Positions 22,284 to 34,322 of a DNA stretch of 64,000 nucleotides are shown here, in pieces; the first letter of the stretch is position 1; each line of letters starts with the position of its first letter. The DNA is taken from assembly GCA_013368315.1 (NCBI GenBank), contig JAACJM010000033.1, positions 248,001-312,000 of the forward strand, read 5' to 3'. A program made the translations under genes and the position numbers. The stretch is from Tetrapyrgos nigripes. Lineage: Eukaryota > Basidiomycota > Agaricomycetes > Agaricales > Campanellaceae. Below the pieces are notes generated by a model. It made no database searches, had not been told where the DNA came from, and worked only from the letters and a program-made list of their open reading frames with translations.

Positions 22284-22902
22284 TGTAGTACCAAAAATTG
22301 GTAACTACTTTAGTCACTCGTTTTCTGGTTCGTTATTCGTGTTCTACTTTCTGACTATCACGTTACCGTGATTTTTCCGAGTCGATTACTGTTTCGACTT
22401 TCTGCTGTGTTCGGACCATTCCCGCCTTGGTCTCGCTTTAGTAAATTTCCCGATTCGTTTCATATGTTCCGAGGCCCGTTTATCTAGCCTTTTGTGTCTT
22501 TTCCGGGTACAGCCTGTTGTACCAAGCCATTCTTATATTTACATATCTTCGAAACACCCGTATATAGCTGTAAATCACAGTACTTACATACTAAACTGAA
22601 TTGTATAAATAGTACTTACTTACAGAATACATAGTGCATCCCCAGTTCCCTAGAAATCCGCATTCTTCCTCTCAGTTCTCAAAAGCTACTCTCTTCGAGT
22701 CTAATTTTGTTTGCCCAGTTTTAGCCTGGCATCTAGCGAAGTTTTAGATATCGTGTCATTTGATATTGTTCAGCCACTTACCTTTTTCTCTTGCCCGTTG
22801 TCTCCAGGTCTTCGTATTCGTCCTCTCCCTCCTCCTAGCGGGATTCCCCGGCTATCGTCAAGCCTTTGGGTGTCTCGTGCGCTTTTCTTTTACTGCGCAT
22901 CA
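22284..22902 (+). repeat. 5' LTR of gypsy element
   Basis: 619 bp, TG...CA. It is followed by TTTCTGGAGCCCACCGGGAG, where TGGAGCCCACC is a possible primer-binding site. Confidence 0.92.
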
Positions 22903-23006
22903 TTTCTGGAGCCCACCGGGAGGGAAAGGTACCTATTTAAGAAGGCCTTTTCCCCTCCTCGTACTCGCATCCGGAACCACTCTTGTAACCTCTTCTAGTA
23001 CCTATC

Positions 23007-24764
23007 ATGAGTGACACTACGTCTCAGGGTCAGCCACATACCCAGGGTGATCCTACTCTGAACGCACCAACGGCTCATTCGTCTCAGAATACTTCCAACG
23101 TTAATAACCCTGCTTCCTCTTCTACTCAGCCTTCCCCTGCCTCTTCTACAGTGACATCACCTGCAAACCCGTCCCCAAACAACCCTTCTACCATCATTCC
23201 ACCATCAACACCTGCTCAGACTCGTTCCTTCCTTACACTTCCTCCTCGAGGTCACCGAGAAGCTCCAACCATTTTCCGAGGAGATTATCGTAAAGCCCAG
23301 CCCTTCATCGACCACCTCGAACGACTTTTTGTCCACAACTCTATCACTAACGACGATGAAAAGATCAATGCGCTTCTCTATTACTCTTCCAAGCGAGTAG
23401 TCGATGTTTCGAAAGGATTTCGAAGCTACACCAATCGGAACTGGGTAGAGTTTAGGCAGGAATTCTTGAAGTATTATGATGCAGATAGGGATGAGAGGAA
23501 GTACAAGCCTCGGCATCTGAAGAAACTTACTGATAAGTACCACTGCAAATCATTTTCCAGTAAAAGATCTTATCTCCGTTACCTTCGAGACTTTTCTTGC
23601 ATCGCAGGACCTCTCCTTCGCCGTCGTGAGATCACCGAGACTCAATACAACGAATACTTTTTCCACGGCCTTCCTACTTGACTTCGCAAGCGTGTTAATC
23701 ACCAGTTGGAAGATCTCAATCCCTTGCATGATAGATCAGTGCCATGGGAAAGGAGTGCTGTAGAGAGAGTGATAGATGCGTATTATAATCGTGAGGAACA
23801 CGATTTTGCGAAGAATTTGGATGGAAAGGGCTCGGATGTCGACTTGGATACTGAATCTTCTGAAGGATCCAACGATTACACGGACGACGAGACAGATATC
23901 TCTTCTAGTGACTCGGAGTATGAGTATAAGGGTAGAAAGAAGGAGAAACAAAAGAAGAAGAAGGAAAAGAAGTCAGGGAGGCGTGCAGCTGTTTTACCAC
24001 CTTCCGACCATCATTCCTCTTCGACTCCAGTTCCTCCAGTTCAATCTATCCCTCCTCCAACTCATTCCCCTTCTGCACCAATCCCTCCATCTCCAGTACC
24101 CACTGATATGGACGAAGTCATAAGGAAATTGACTAAAATGACGCTCGATGATCCAGACTACGCACCATACTATTTTCGAGCCTTATCATTTTTTCCCCAC
24201 ATTGTCAATGTCTTTCCAGCTCCACGAGTCATCGCAGGCACACCACCAGCTCCATCAGTCCTGAACAATTTTCGAAACAATCAATACGTACCCCCTCAGA
24301 GTTCTTCTCAGGGACGGAACAATACGGACTATTCCTGTTGGGGCTGCGGTTCTAAAGACCATGGGATTAATAAGTGTCCACCACTTTCCGAGTTGATTGA
24401 GAAGGGTGAATTGAAAAGAGAGAATGGGAAGATTGCATGGCTGAATGGTACATTACTCCAACGCAACCGGGGTGAAACTATACTTGATGCCTATCAATGT
24501 CAGAAACCCGCTACTCCAACAAATCCCGTTTCCCATTTCATTGGCATATCTAATTCCTATTCCCCCTCCACCTCGCTTTGGAAGCTCAGAGAACGAAATC
24601 TGACTGAGCTAGAACGCAACCTTATCCTAATACACGTGCGCACCCGCATCCCAAACCAGAAGACACGGCTGGTATACCTCCATCTGTTCGAGACTCTCTG
24701 CCTGGTCAACCTACCACTCCTATATCTCCACCTCCTCCTGAACCGACTCCATTCGAAGCTATAG
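23007..24764 (+). pseudogene. gypsy gag, broken by one TGA
   Basis: Starts MSDTTSQGQPHTQG. A Ser/Pro/Thr-rich head is followed by a retrotransposon Gag domain (APTIFRGDYRKAQPFIDHLE), a TGA at 23679-23681 (HGLPT stop LRKRVNHQ), then an acidic/basic linker and a CCHC knuckle CWGCGSKDHGINKC at about 24336. The frame stays open to 24764. The TGA fits a CGA (Arg) codon changed by one C-to-T step. The last about 57 codons overlap the protease frame, and a slippery site lies at 24650. Confidence 0.88.
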
Positions 24765-25612
24765 ACTCCCGTGTCGATCCTAGTAACGATGATGTGATTA
24801 TGGAAGACAAAACACCGCCTTCACAGCCATTGGATGCGAAACTTCCGAAATCTGCCATGAAGAAAGTTCCTAATCTTCGACAGTCGGCGATTTCTTCCCA
24901 AGTCAATAAGGACAACATCCTTTATCGCATTTTGAACACTAGTGCTGCCAAACCCTTTGATATTTCCCTTGGAGAAGTACTAGCTATTTCTCCGGAGATG
25001 TCTAATAAGGTTGTTGAGAATCTGAAGCACAAGAATCCTCCCAAGGTCGCCTTGTCCCAATCCTCTCCGTCTACAACAACTCCCTCCTATCAGGTTGTCC
25101 ATCGTCATCCCCTAGTTGCCAAATCCTTCATTCTTGATCGACATCGTTTGATTAAATTCATGATTTCGGTTGATGGAAAGGAGATTGAGGCTATTCTTGA
25201 CACAGGGTCAATGCTGAATATAGTTCATAAAGCAGTCTGGTGCAGAGCTATGGGTGGACGTCCGATGGATATCACCAAGACTATGGGCGTTTCAGATGCA
25301 AATGGAGGTGAAGGAATTCTTCAAGGATTGGTGGAGTCAGTTCCTATTGTCTGCGGGAATATTACCACTTTCGCACACCTTTTTGTTGGAACTAAGGCAC
25401 CTTTCAATCTACTCCTAGGACGACCTTGGCAAAGGGGAAACATGATTAGTATTGATGAGAGAGATGAAGGGACTTTCTTGGTGTTCAAGCAACGCAATTA
25501 TTCTGGCGAGCTTGAACCTCAATTCGAGATGCTTGTAGAATCAGAACCAACTCCAGCTTGGGCACTTCAGCTTACTGAATTCATGAATTCAGTAAACGCT
25601 TACTCGGATTAG
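24593..25612 (+). CDS. gypsy protease ORF in the -1 frame of gag
   Basis: Open from 24593 with no ATG until 24800, overlapping gag by 172 nt. The aspartic protease core is AILDTGSMLNIVHKAVW (Asp codon 25199-25201), with the downstream flap region APFNLLLGRPWQRGN. It ends in TAG at 25610. Position and phase indicate expression as a Gag-Pro fusion by -1 frameshifting. Confidence 0.85.
24650..24656 (+). promoter_or_regulatory. candidate -1 ribosomal frameshift site CCCAAAC
   Basis: The heptamer fits X-XXY-YYZ (C-CCA-AAC) exactly in the gag frame. A -1 slip on it enters the open protease frame. It lies within the only overlap of the two frames. I did not test for a downstream pseudoknot. Confidence 0.6.
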
Positions 25613-25741
25613 ATTTGCGATCACCCTGTTACGACATTTACGATCATTTACGACTCTCCGATTCCTTCCTTCTCATCTTTTATTCCAACTTGTATTTGTA
25701 TCCCTTACCTCCTTCTATTCTCTATTCTCTTTCTTTTCATC

Positions 25742-26785
25742 ATGTCCAACAACAACACTTCCTTTACAGGTGTAACCGAATATCGAATTGAGCAAGAAGG
25801 AGCCGATCTCGTACTTCTTACCATTCCCATGGGATATACTTTTTTGCCTCTTTCTTTTCAACAACCTCATCTTTCCACTCCTCCTGAATCTCCCAGCATG
25901 CCACCTCTTGAAACTCCTATCGAAAGCGCTCTCGCACGCATGAATACTGTTCCTAAACTCAACGACACCGACTTGAAGCTCTATAAGTCCATTACCGATG
26001 ATCCTTCCTACTCCTGTCCATCCTATTTCAACTGTCGATTCTATCTCGAAATCTACGACACTATGAAGGAGTTTTTAATGATTGTTGGTACTTTTCATGC
26101 GTTCGCTTATGGAGTTGATGAGATGCCGGTTGTTCAGAAGCATGCGAAATGGATGAAGGAAACTGGGGCATTGGACAAACTGGCTCCTCTCGTTGAGGAA
26201 TATATTGTGAAGCGAGGCGCTCCCCTTTCCCTCTATCATCTCACTATTCTTCACGAGCATGCAGAGGGAGAAACTCGTCAAGGAATCGACTGTGCACTCC
26301 CTGGATCCACTATCCTTTCACTATTTAACGATGATGTTGATCTCACGGTCCTATACGAGGAAAAACTTCACCATGCGTCTTCTTGGATTCCCTTCCTTAC
26401 GTCACTCGATATCATCCTTTCTATTGTCCTCCAGAACGATGTTTCCTATCGCGTGGACGGTGTCCGTATCCTGGAAGACTTATTATATGGAATCCCATCC
26501 CCTTATCTTGTCTATCATCGCTGCCTTCCTTATTTTCGACTTCTTGGTCATGGAGTCTATCTCAAGAAGCGTCTTTTTCGGTTACTCGTTGATGAGTTTT
26601 GTACTCGAGGTCTGACAGGTCTTAGCGCCTATCAACAGTTTCAGGATCACTTGTCGGTTACCTCTCAATTCGAATATCTCTATTCCCCTTATGACGAATA
26701 CTGGATGAATCGAAACAGTCGCACTTCTCCTCCTTCCATCCGTGTCAACCTGTTCTTTAGTGGACACGAGTTTCAATTCTTATGA
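25742..26785 (+). CDS. extra ORF of unknown function inside the gypsy element
   Basis: An intact ORF of 347 codons starts MSNNNTSFTGVTEYRIEQEG after a C/T-rich leader ending TTTTCATCATG. No zinc finger, catalytic triad or membrane anchor is evident. Its middle is rich in hydrophobic and acidic helices (YFNCRFYLEIYDTMKEF, LLYGIPSPYLVYHRCLPYF). It lies between protease and pol, where Ty3/gypsy elements normally have nothing. It is in frame with the protease and separated from it by one TAG and 129 open nt. It has no premature stop, unlike its neighbours gag and pol. It may be captured host sequence or an accessory protein of this lineage. Confidence 0.7.
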   Translation: MSNNNTSFTGVTEYRIEQEGADLVLLTIPMGYTFLPLSFQQPHLSTPPESPSMPPLETPIESALARMNTVPKLNDTDLKLYKSITDDPSYSCPSYFNCRFYLEIYDTMKEFLMIVGTFHAFAYGVDEMPVVQKHAKWMKETGALDKLAPLVEEYIVKRGAPLSLYHLTILHEHAEGETRQGIDCALPGSTILSLFNDDVDLTVLYEEKLHHASSWIPFLTSLDIILSIVLQNDVSYRVDGVRILEDLLYGIPSPYLVYHRCLPYFRLLGHGVYLKKRLFRLLVDEFCTRGLTGLSAYQQFQDHLSVTSQFEYLYSPYDEYWMNRNSRTSPPSIRVNLFFSGHEFQFL

Positions 26786-27175
26786 TCAATAGGTATATTG
26801 GACTTAGGTTCGTCTATTCCAGGGCTCTCTTGTGATCAGATTGTTTGTTCCCTTTCCTTTTTGTTAGCTATGGACTTGGACCAGTTTCATGTTGTGATCT
26901 ATGACCATATTGTCAACCACCAATATGTACCGATGTCTTCCTCTTCTCGTGCTGAATTTTCTGACTAGTTTCACTATGGACAGTTTCAGTTCCTTGTTTC
27001 TTTTCCTTCTGTTTCATGTTATTCTTGATTGGTTTCATGGACTCGTTTTGTTATGATCCTTAATCTACCTAATTCAGTTCACCTTCCCTACCTACTTACA
27101 TACTTATAGGGTCCTTGTGATTGACCAAAAACTCACTCTTCCATCCCATCTATTTCACATTCGTTACCTCCCATC

Positions 27176-30100
27176 ATGGACTCCAACTACCCCATATTTC
27201 CAAACCTCGAGGACATCTCGTTCGATACAGGACAATACTATTCACTTGATGACCTCGAACCCGATGATATCCTGATCGCCATGACTGAATATACCGATTC
27301 CCACCAGCCATCATCTATTTTCGGCGCTTACAAGCCAGTTAGTAAGCGCACTCGACCAATTTCAGCCCCTTATCCCGAATGGGCACGAACTACCCGCCGT
27401 TTCCCTGAAGATCCCCTCCTATCTCTCATTCCCCTGTCCCCTACCCTTCCTCCTTACACTCCTACCGATCGCATAACCCGAGAATGAATGGCGGCACTGA
27501 ATATCAATCCGAATGGGTTTCTTTGGCCAGAGGAAGAAAGATTGTTTGAAAATGTCATGGTTATCAATCAGGATGCGTTAGCTTTTGTTGAAACTGATAG
27601 AGGAACGTTTTCACACGCCTACTTTTCAGATTACATCTATCCCGTAATTCCTCACACTCCCTGGTCGTATCGAAACATTCCCATTCCTCCCGGTATTGCC
27701 GATAAGGTTATTGAACTTCTCAAAATCAAAATCAACCACGAGGTCTATGAACGTTCTCAGACTTCGTATCGCTCGCATTGGTTTTGCGTCTTAAAGAAAA
27801 ACGGATCATTACGAATTGTTCATAGTTTTCAGCCACTCAATGCCGTTACCATCAAAGATTCCGGTACCCCTCCCATTCTAGACGAGTTTGTAGGGCCATA
27901 TGGAGCTTGCTCTGTCTTCACCGTCTTCGATCTATTCTGGGGGTTTGACGCACGAAAAGTCGATCCTTCTTCTCGAGATCTTACCGCTTTCATGACACCA
28001 CTTGGTCCCCTTCGAATCACTTCCTTACCCATGGGGTACACCAACTCTCCCACGGAATTCCAGGAGTGTATGATCTTTATACTCCAGGATGAAATCCCTC
28101 ATACCGCCAACATCTTTATTGATGATCTACCTATTAAAGGACCTACCACCACATATCCTGATAAATTCGGTAATCCAGAAGTACTTTCAGAAAATCCGGG
28201 TATACGACGTTTTATTTGGGAGCATGCTGTCGATGTTAATCGAATCATGCACAGAGTCAAACATATGGGAGGGACTTTTGCATACAAAAAGATGCAGCTT
28301 GCGAGACAGGAAGTTATCATTGTAGGACAACTATGTACTCCCGAAGGACGTCTCCCTGACCCAGATCGTGCCGGAAAGATTCTTACATGGCCAACACCCC
28401 AGGATCCACGTTCAGTTCGTCGATTTCTAGGTCTCACAGGTACTCTATGTATCTGGATACCTAATTATTCCCAATGAATTCGTTGTCTTGCTCGACTATA
28501 CCACAAGGACATTTCGTTTGAATGGACTTCCGAGTGTCAACATGCCTTTGATGATCTCAAACGCATCATCTCCACAGCTCCAGCACTTCGATCTATCGAC
28601 TATTCCTCTTCCCTTCCCGTATTCTTCTCTGTTGATTCGAGTTCTCTTGGAGTTGGATTTATCCTATCCCAACTTGATGATCAGCAGCGCAGAAGACCAG
28701 CCCGTTATGGTTCCCTTCCTTTCAACGAAAGGGAAAGTCGATATTCCCAGCCAAAGCTTGAGCTTTATGGTCTATTCCGTGCTCTTCGTCATTTTCGAAT
28801 GTTCCTTATTGGAGTCAAGGATTTATGTGTCGAGGTTGATGCCAAATATATTTCCGGGATGCTCAATGAACTGGATATGCAGCCTAACGCCGCTGTAAAT
28901 CGTTGGATCCAAGGCATACTCCTATTCGACTTTACACTCGTACACGTTCCTGCTGCTAAGCATGTTGGTCCTGACGCCCTTTCTGGTATCGAACATGAAG
29001 ATATATCCGAAGAGGAATATGACGATTCCTGGTTGGACGATATTCCATTACATATCCCCATTCTCGCCTCTTCTTCAACTATTCCGCTTGTCCATTCATT
29101 TCTTCTCCAGTTTTATACTCCTATTTCCTCTCTGCCATCTACCAACTCTCCATCACCTTTTTCTCAATCATTTCCCACTTCCTCTACTCAGATCTCAGAC
29201 GCTGACCAGAATCTCCTTCATATTCGTCGATTCCTAGAAGATTTAACACTCCCCGAATTTCCTAACCGATCCTCTGACCCCTCTATCGACAAAAGGCTCA
29301 AAGCTCAGCACCGTCGTCGTTTCCTACAATCCGCCAAACGATTCTTCCTTCAGAACGGTCGTATGTATAAACAAAACGGCTCCCGCATTCCTCAGCTTGT
29401 CGTATTTGACCCAAAACTTCGAGAGAAAATCCTAGAACAGTCCCATGAGCTTCTAGGACATAGAGGCCTCACTCCTACCTTTGAGCTCATCAACCTTCGC
29501 TTCTTTTGGCCCCATCTTTATCAACATGTCCGTCGACACATCCAATCATGCCATGAATGTCAACTTCGCAGTCGTAAATCACTCAAAATACCCCCTATCG
29601 TCTCTACTCCTGTCTCCGCCTTTCAGAAGATATACGTAGACGTTATGTTCATGCCACCAGCGATGGGATTTCGATACATAGTTGCTGCAAGAGATGACTT
29701 GACAGGATTTTGTGAAGCGAGAGCATTGAGGAAGAATAATTCGAAGTCACTCACGAAATTCTTTTGGGAGCAACTCTATTGTCGTTATGGGATCATTTTG
29801 GAAGTCACTACAGACAATGGATCAGAAGTTAAAGCCACTTTCGCTATTCTTCTCCGCTGCCTCAAGGTTCATCAGATTCGGATATCACCGTATAACTCCA
29901 AGGCCAATGGCGTAGTCGAACGAGGACACTTCATTATTCGTGAATCTCTCGTAAAAGCGTGTGAAGGACGGATTTCTCGATGGCCAGAACTCCTCCACCT
30001 GGCAGTTTTCACAGATATTATCACCATTCGACATCAAACTGGCTATTCTCCTTTCTTCCTTCTCTACGGATACCACCCCATTCTTCCATGTGATCTTGCA

Positions 30101-30634
30101 GAAGCCTCGTTTCTTGTGGACGGTTGGGAATCCCACATGTCTCCTGTCGACTTCCTCGCTCTTCGCATTCGCCAACTCCAATTCAAACCAAACGATATTC
30201 AAACTGCTGCGAATGTTTTACGTTTCCATCGCTTTCGATCCAAAGAACATTTTGAACACCGATACCGCCGCCGTTTATTTTGTGAAGAGTTTAAGAAAGA
30301 TGAATTGGTTCTGGTCAGGAATTCCAGAGTGATGAATGACTTGGGAAGGAAAGCAAAGCCACGCTGGTTAGGTCCTTATGCTGTTGTTCGTCGAACGAAG
30401 GGTGGATCCTATGTTCTGCGTGAACTGAATGGTGCTATTTCGGTTCAGGGTATTGCCGCTTCTTGTCTTCTACCCTACATATCCCGCACTAGTCCCAAAC
30501 TCCAGAAACTTGCGGCAGGATTGCCTCCCAATGATGAAGAAGTTGAATTGGAATTCAAGGAAAAGGATATGGTGTTGGACTCGGATGATGGGAAGGAGGT
30601 GATTTCTTCCCCTGAGGTTTCTGATTCTGATTAG
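27176..30634 (+). pseudogene. gypsy pol (RT-RNase H-integrase), broken by two TGA
   Basis: A single frame starts MDSNYPIFPNLEDISF, with TGA at 27485-27487 and 28475-28477, each consistent with a former CGA. The RT contains SHWFCVLKKNGSLRIVHSF, LPMGYTNSPTEFQE and catalytic FIDD at about 28115-28126. RNase H follows. The integrase has an HHCC zinc region (HELLGHRG...CHECQ) and the catalytic set YVDVM, TTDNGSE and NGVVERGH. There is no chromodomain at the C-terminus, which is acidic. Pol has its own ATG and leader rather than being fused to protease, which is unusual. Confidence 0.9.
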
Positions 30635-30680
30635 TCCCTCTCGCAACTGGGGACAGTTGCATTCTCTGGTCCTGAGTGAA

Positions 30681-31299
30681 TGTAGTACCAAAAATTGGTA
30701 ACTACTTTAGTCACTCGTTTTCTGGTTCGTTATTCGTGTTCTACTTTCTGACTATCACGTTACCGTGATTTTTCCGAGTCGATTACTGTTTCGACTTTCT
30801 GCTGTGTTCGGACCATTCCCGCCTTGGTCTCGCTTTAGTAAATTTCCCGATTCGTTTCATATGTTCCGAGGCCCGTTTATCTAGCCTTTTGTGTCTTTTC
30901 CGGGTACAGCCTGTTGTACCAAGCCGTTCTTATATTTACATATCTTCGAAACACCCATATATAGCTGTAAATCACAGTACTTACATACTAAACTGAATTG
31001 TATAAATAGTACTTACTTACAGAATACATAGTGCGTCCCCAGTTCCCTAGAAATCCGCATTCTTCCTCTCAGTTCTCAAAAGCTACTCTCTTCGAGTCTA
31101 ATTTTGTTTGCCCAGTTTTAGCCTGGCATCTAGCGAAGTTTTAGATATCGTGTCATTTGATATTGTTCAGCCACTTACCTTTTTCTCTTGCCCGTTGTCT
31201 CCAGGTCTTCGTATTCGTCCTCTCCCTCCTCCTAGCGGGATTCCCCGGCTATCGTCGAGCCTTTGGGTGTCTCGTGCGCTTTTCTTTTACTGCGCATCA
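30681..31299 (+). repeat. 3' LTR of gypsy element
   Basis: 619 bp, about four substitutions from the 5' LTR. Three of the four are transitions of C/G type (for example CATCCCC against CGTCCCC). Confidence 0.92.
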
Positions 31300-31594
31300 G
31301 TGGCACTGTAAATGTTTCAGAGAGTGAAGTTAGGCCTTGTTGGAGTGTACAGCTTCAGAAATTGAAATAAGAGATGGAGAAGGGCGTCAACTCATCCATA
31401 GAAAGATGGGAAAGTACCCTATCCACCAATTCAGGGGACCTAGATGCAATGAGTACAATGACAACAGGTAGCCAAAAGGAGCACACAGCTCCCCAAAATC
31501 ATACATAGTGATGGTTGACAACAACAAAGACAGGTGAGTAGCAAAGACACAGGTGAGGTATATCTTGTTCCAAAGTCAAATGAGACAAGAATTG

Positions 31595-32450
31595 GCCCAT
31601 AATAAGGATATATTGAAGGTAAACTCCCCTGCTCTCACGTACCTTCCCCTCACTCACCCAAAACTTATATCTGTAGATCCAGAGAACCTCTTAGTATGGG
31701 GTTTCTTTCCCTGTTTTTCTGGAGTTTAATGAGGCCAGAAATGCCCCAGATAAAAAATAAATTGATGGTAAACTTCCCAGCACTCACATACCCTCCCCTC
31801 ACCCACCCAAAAACTCATATCTCCATATCCAGAGCGTCTATGACTCCATGTTTTCTTTCCCTCTTATTCTGAGGTTAAATGAGGCCAGAATTGCCCCTGA
31901 ACAAAAATATATTGATGGTAAACTCCTTCACTCTCACATACCTTCCCCTCACCCACCCAAAAACTCATAGCTCCACATCCAGAGCACCTATAACTCTAGG
32001 GTCTCTTTCCCCCTTATTCTGACGTTAAATTAGGCCAGAATTTCCCCAGAACAAAAATATATGAATGGTAAACTTCCCCCTCACCCACCCACAACTCATA
32101 TCCATAGATCCAGAGTACCTCTCAGTATGGGGGTTATTTCCCTATTTTTCTGGAGTGAAATGAGGCAAGAATTGGCCCAGACCAAACATATATTGATGGT
32201 AAACTACCCTACCTATTATTGTGGGCTTTCTTTCCTTCTCAATCTGGAGTTAAAGGAAGCCATAATTGGCTCAGACCAAAAATGTATCAATGGTAAACTT
32301 CCCTTTAATTGCATACCCCCCCTCACCCCTGCAAACTTTTATTTCCCATCCAAAATAGCCCCTTAAAATGAATTCATAATAAACTTCTCTGCACTTACAT
32401 ATCTTACCCCCCATAAACCAAACCCACATCTCCATAATCCTTGATGATGT
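31595..32450. repeat. diverged tandem array of about 150-bp units
   Basis: The marker TTGATGGTAAACT recurs near 31609, 31762, 31911, 32063, 32194, 32287 and, weakly, 32374. The first spacings are about 150 bp and the last ones shorter. Units also share CCCTCACCCACCCAAAA, a TCCAGAG block and TGAGGCCAGAAT. Copies differ by substitutions and deletions, so the array is old. No coding sense. Confidence 0.85.
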
Positions 32451-32521
32451 TGAACAAAAGGTAATGAACATATATTGATTGTACAACTAGATATGGACCT
32501 TTATGTATGCAGTTTAACAGT

Positions 32522-32608
32522 TGTCCTGTGGTGTAATGGTTTTGTGCTGTGCCAAAGTCTGTGTCAATTATGTTTGGCTGGTGCAAGTTCAATCCTCGCA
32601 CTGGCACG
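32522..32608 (+). other. tRNA-like / SINE-head-like sequence
   Basis: TGGTGTAATGG (32529-32539) fits the internal polymerase III A box and GTTCAATCC (32587-32595) the B box, at tRNA-like spacing. The T arm folds with one mismatch but the acceptor stem does not close well. A tRNA pseudogene or a tRNA-derived SINE head is more likely than a working tRNA gene. Confidence 0.35.
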
Positions 32609-32775
32609 CTTTTTAGGGATACGCAATCACTTACTGTAAGCAAATAGATCACATGAATTTTTCAGCTCAATATAGTGATAAGTTCCCACAGATCACAGAT
32701 CCGCGTTTGAATGCGCAAAAATTTGGGTGGGTGGACATCAAAAAATAACAATTACTATAAATAGTAATTGTAATG

Positions 32776-34207
32776 TCCAAAGAAAGACAAGGAAGTCGTA
32801 AGTGCTCTCGAAGCCATCTTAAACAATGGTCCACGCTCGCTGGTCAAGAACCTACAGGAATGGAATTACGAAGATGGGATTATTTTGTTCCGAGGAAAAG
32901 TTTACGTCCCCTACAATCAAGAATTACGTAGAGACATAGTCAAGATGCATCATGATAGTCTCATCACAGGACATCCAGGCCGATTCAAAATGTATGAGCT
33001 AATTAGTAGGGAATTTTGGTGGCCCGGTATGTCAGTATTTGTTTGCGATTATGTTGAAGGATGTGCTACTTGTCAATTGACCAAGGTGCAAAATTATCTG
33101 TCACATGTACCATTAGTCCCAAACGAAACTCCAGAAAGACCTTTTGGTATCATTACCACTGATTTCATCATGGATCTTCCAGAATGTGATGGTTTCAATG
33201 CAATCCACGTAACTGTGGATCAATCAACCAAAACTGTAGTAATTTCACCATGCTGAAAGGATATTGACAGTGATGGGACTATTGATGTACTATTCGACAA
33301 CACATGGCGACAATATGGACTATGGGACAAAATGATTTCGGATCAAGGACCCCAATTTGCTAGCCAGGTTATGAGAGGAATATATGCTAAGTTAGGTATT
33401 ACCTCGGCTCTCAGTACGGCTTATCACCCACAGACAGATGGCAAGACAGAAAGGTTCAATCAAGAACTCGAACAATACTTACAAACCTTCTGTAACTATC
33501 GTCAAGATGATTGGGTCAAATATCTGCCATATGCTGAGTTTTGCCATAATACACAAGTCCACTCCGCCACTGGGAAGTCACCTTTCAAACTACTTCATGG
33601 ATACCTTCCCCGACTCTTTCCGTCGATTAATCCTTCTTCACATGTATGAAAAGTAGAGGAACACCTTCAAAACTTAGAAGAATTACGGGAAGAACTGAAA
33701 GCGAGTTTAACAACGGCAGCAGAGTTGATGAAAAGACAGAACATGGACCATCTAAAAGAAGGGTTAACATTTAAAGTTGGGGATAAAGTATTGTTGGACA
33801 GAAAGAACTTAAAGACAACTAGGCCAAAAGCTAAGTTGGCTAACTGTCGTCATGGACCATTCGAAATCACTGATATAATTGGCAAAGTTAACTATTGTCT
33901 CAAACTACCAAACACCTGGTGAATTCACCCAGTATTCCATGCTTCACTATTATCACTGTACAAAGAGACTGAAGCTCATGGAGTAAACTATCCAGGGGAA
34001 CCAGCAGAGTTACTACCCGAAGATAACAAGTATGACGTAGAAGCGATTCTAGATTTGAAACCAACTAAGAATCATTGAGAAGTGCAATATCTGGTCAAAT
34101 GGCTGGACTACTCGGACTCTGAAAATTCATGGGAACCAGCTTTGGGGTTGACAAAATTGAAAGAGATGATCGAAACCTTCCATCGAGAACATCCAAATGC
34201 ATATTGA
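32776..34207 (+). pseudogene. chromovirus integrase and chromodomain relic
   Basis: A single frame carries five TGA codons (33254, 33647, 33920, 34076, 34205). It holds the integrase zinc region (HHDSLITGHPGRFKMYELI ... CATCQ), catalytic TTDFIMD, ISDQGPQF and TDGKTERFNQEL, the GPY-type region GPFEITDIIGKVNY, and a chromodomain (YDVEAILD ... YLVKWLDYSDSENSWEP). At 33920 and 34205 the related element near 60.5 kb has Arg, so CGA-to-TGA change is supported. It encodes no active protein. Confidence 0.9.
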
Positions 34208-34322
34208 CCACCAAACCTGATACAGGAAGGATCCACAGTACGCTCGATGGGAATTAGTTTTGAAGATATTTGGAGAAGTACACGTGTGCTCCAGGCGAAA
34301 GCACAACTTAAAGAGGGGGTAA

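Larger units (their letters stand above)
22284..31299 (+). mobile_element. complete Ty3/gypsy element with an extra ORF, 9016 bp
   Basis: LTRs of 619 bp (22284-22902 and 30681-31299) differ at about four positions. Both begin TGTAGTACCAAAAATTGG and end TGCGCATCA. A 4-bp duplication GTGG flanks the element (22280-22283, 31300-31303). Inside are gag, protease in the -1 frame, an ORF of unknown function, and pol with RT, RNase H and integrase. Three in-frame TGA codons break gag once and pol twice, so this copy is dead but young. Confidence 0.93.

Noticed and set aside
24706..24918. Minus-strand ORFs within the gypsy element
   Set aside because: Shadows of gag/protease coding sequence with no motifs.
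23679..28477. TGA read as a sense codon in the gypsy element
   Set aside because: Host genes here use TGA as stop and the sites correspond to Arg in CGA context, so mutation is simpler than recoding.
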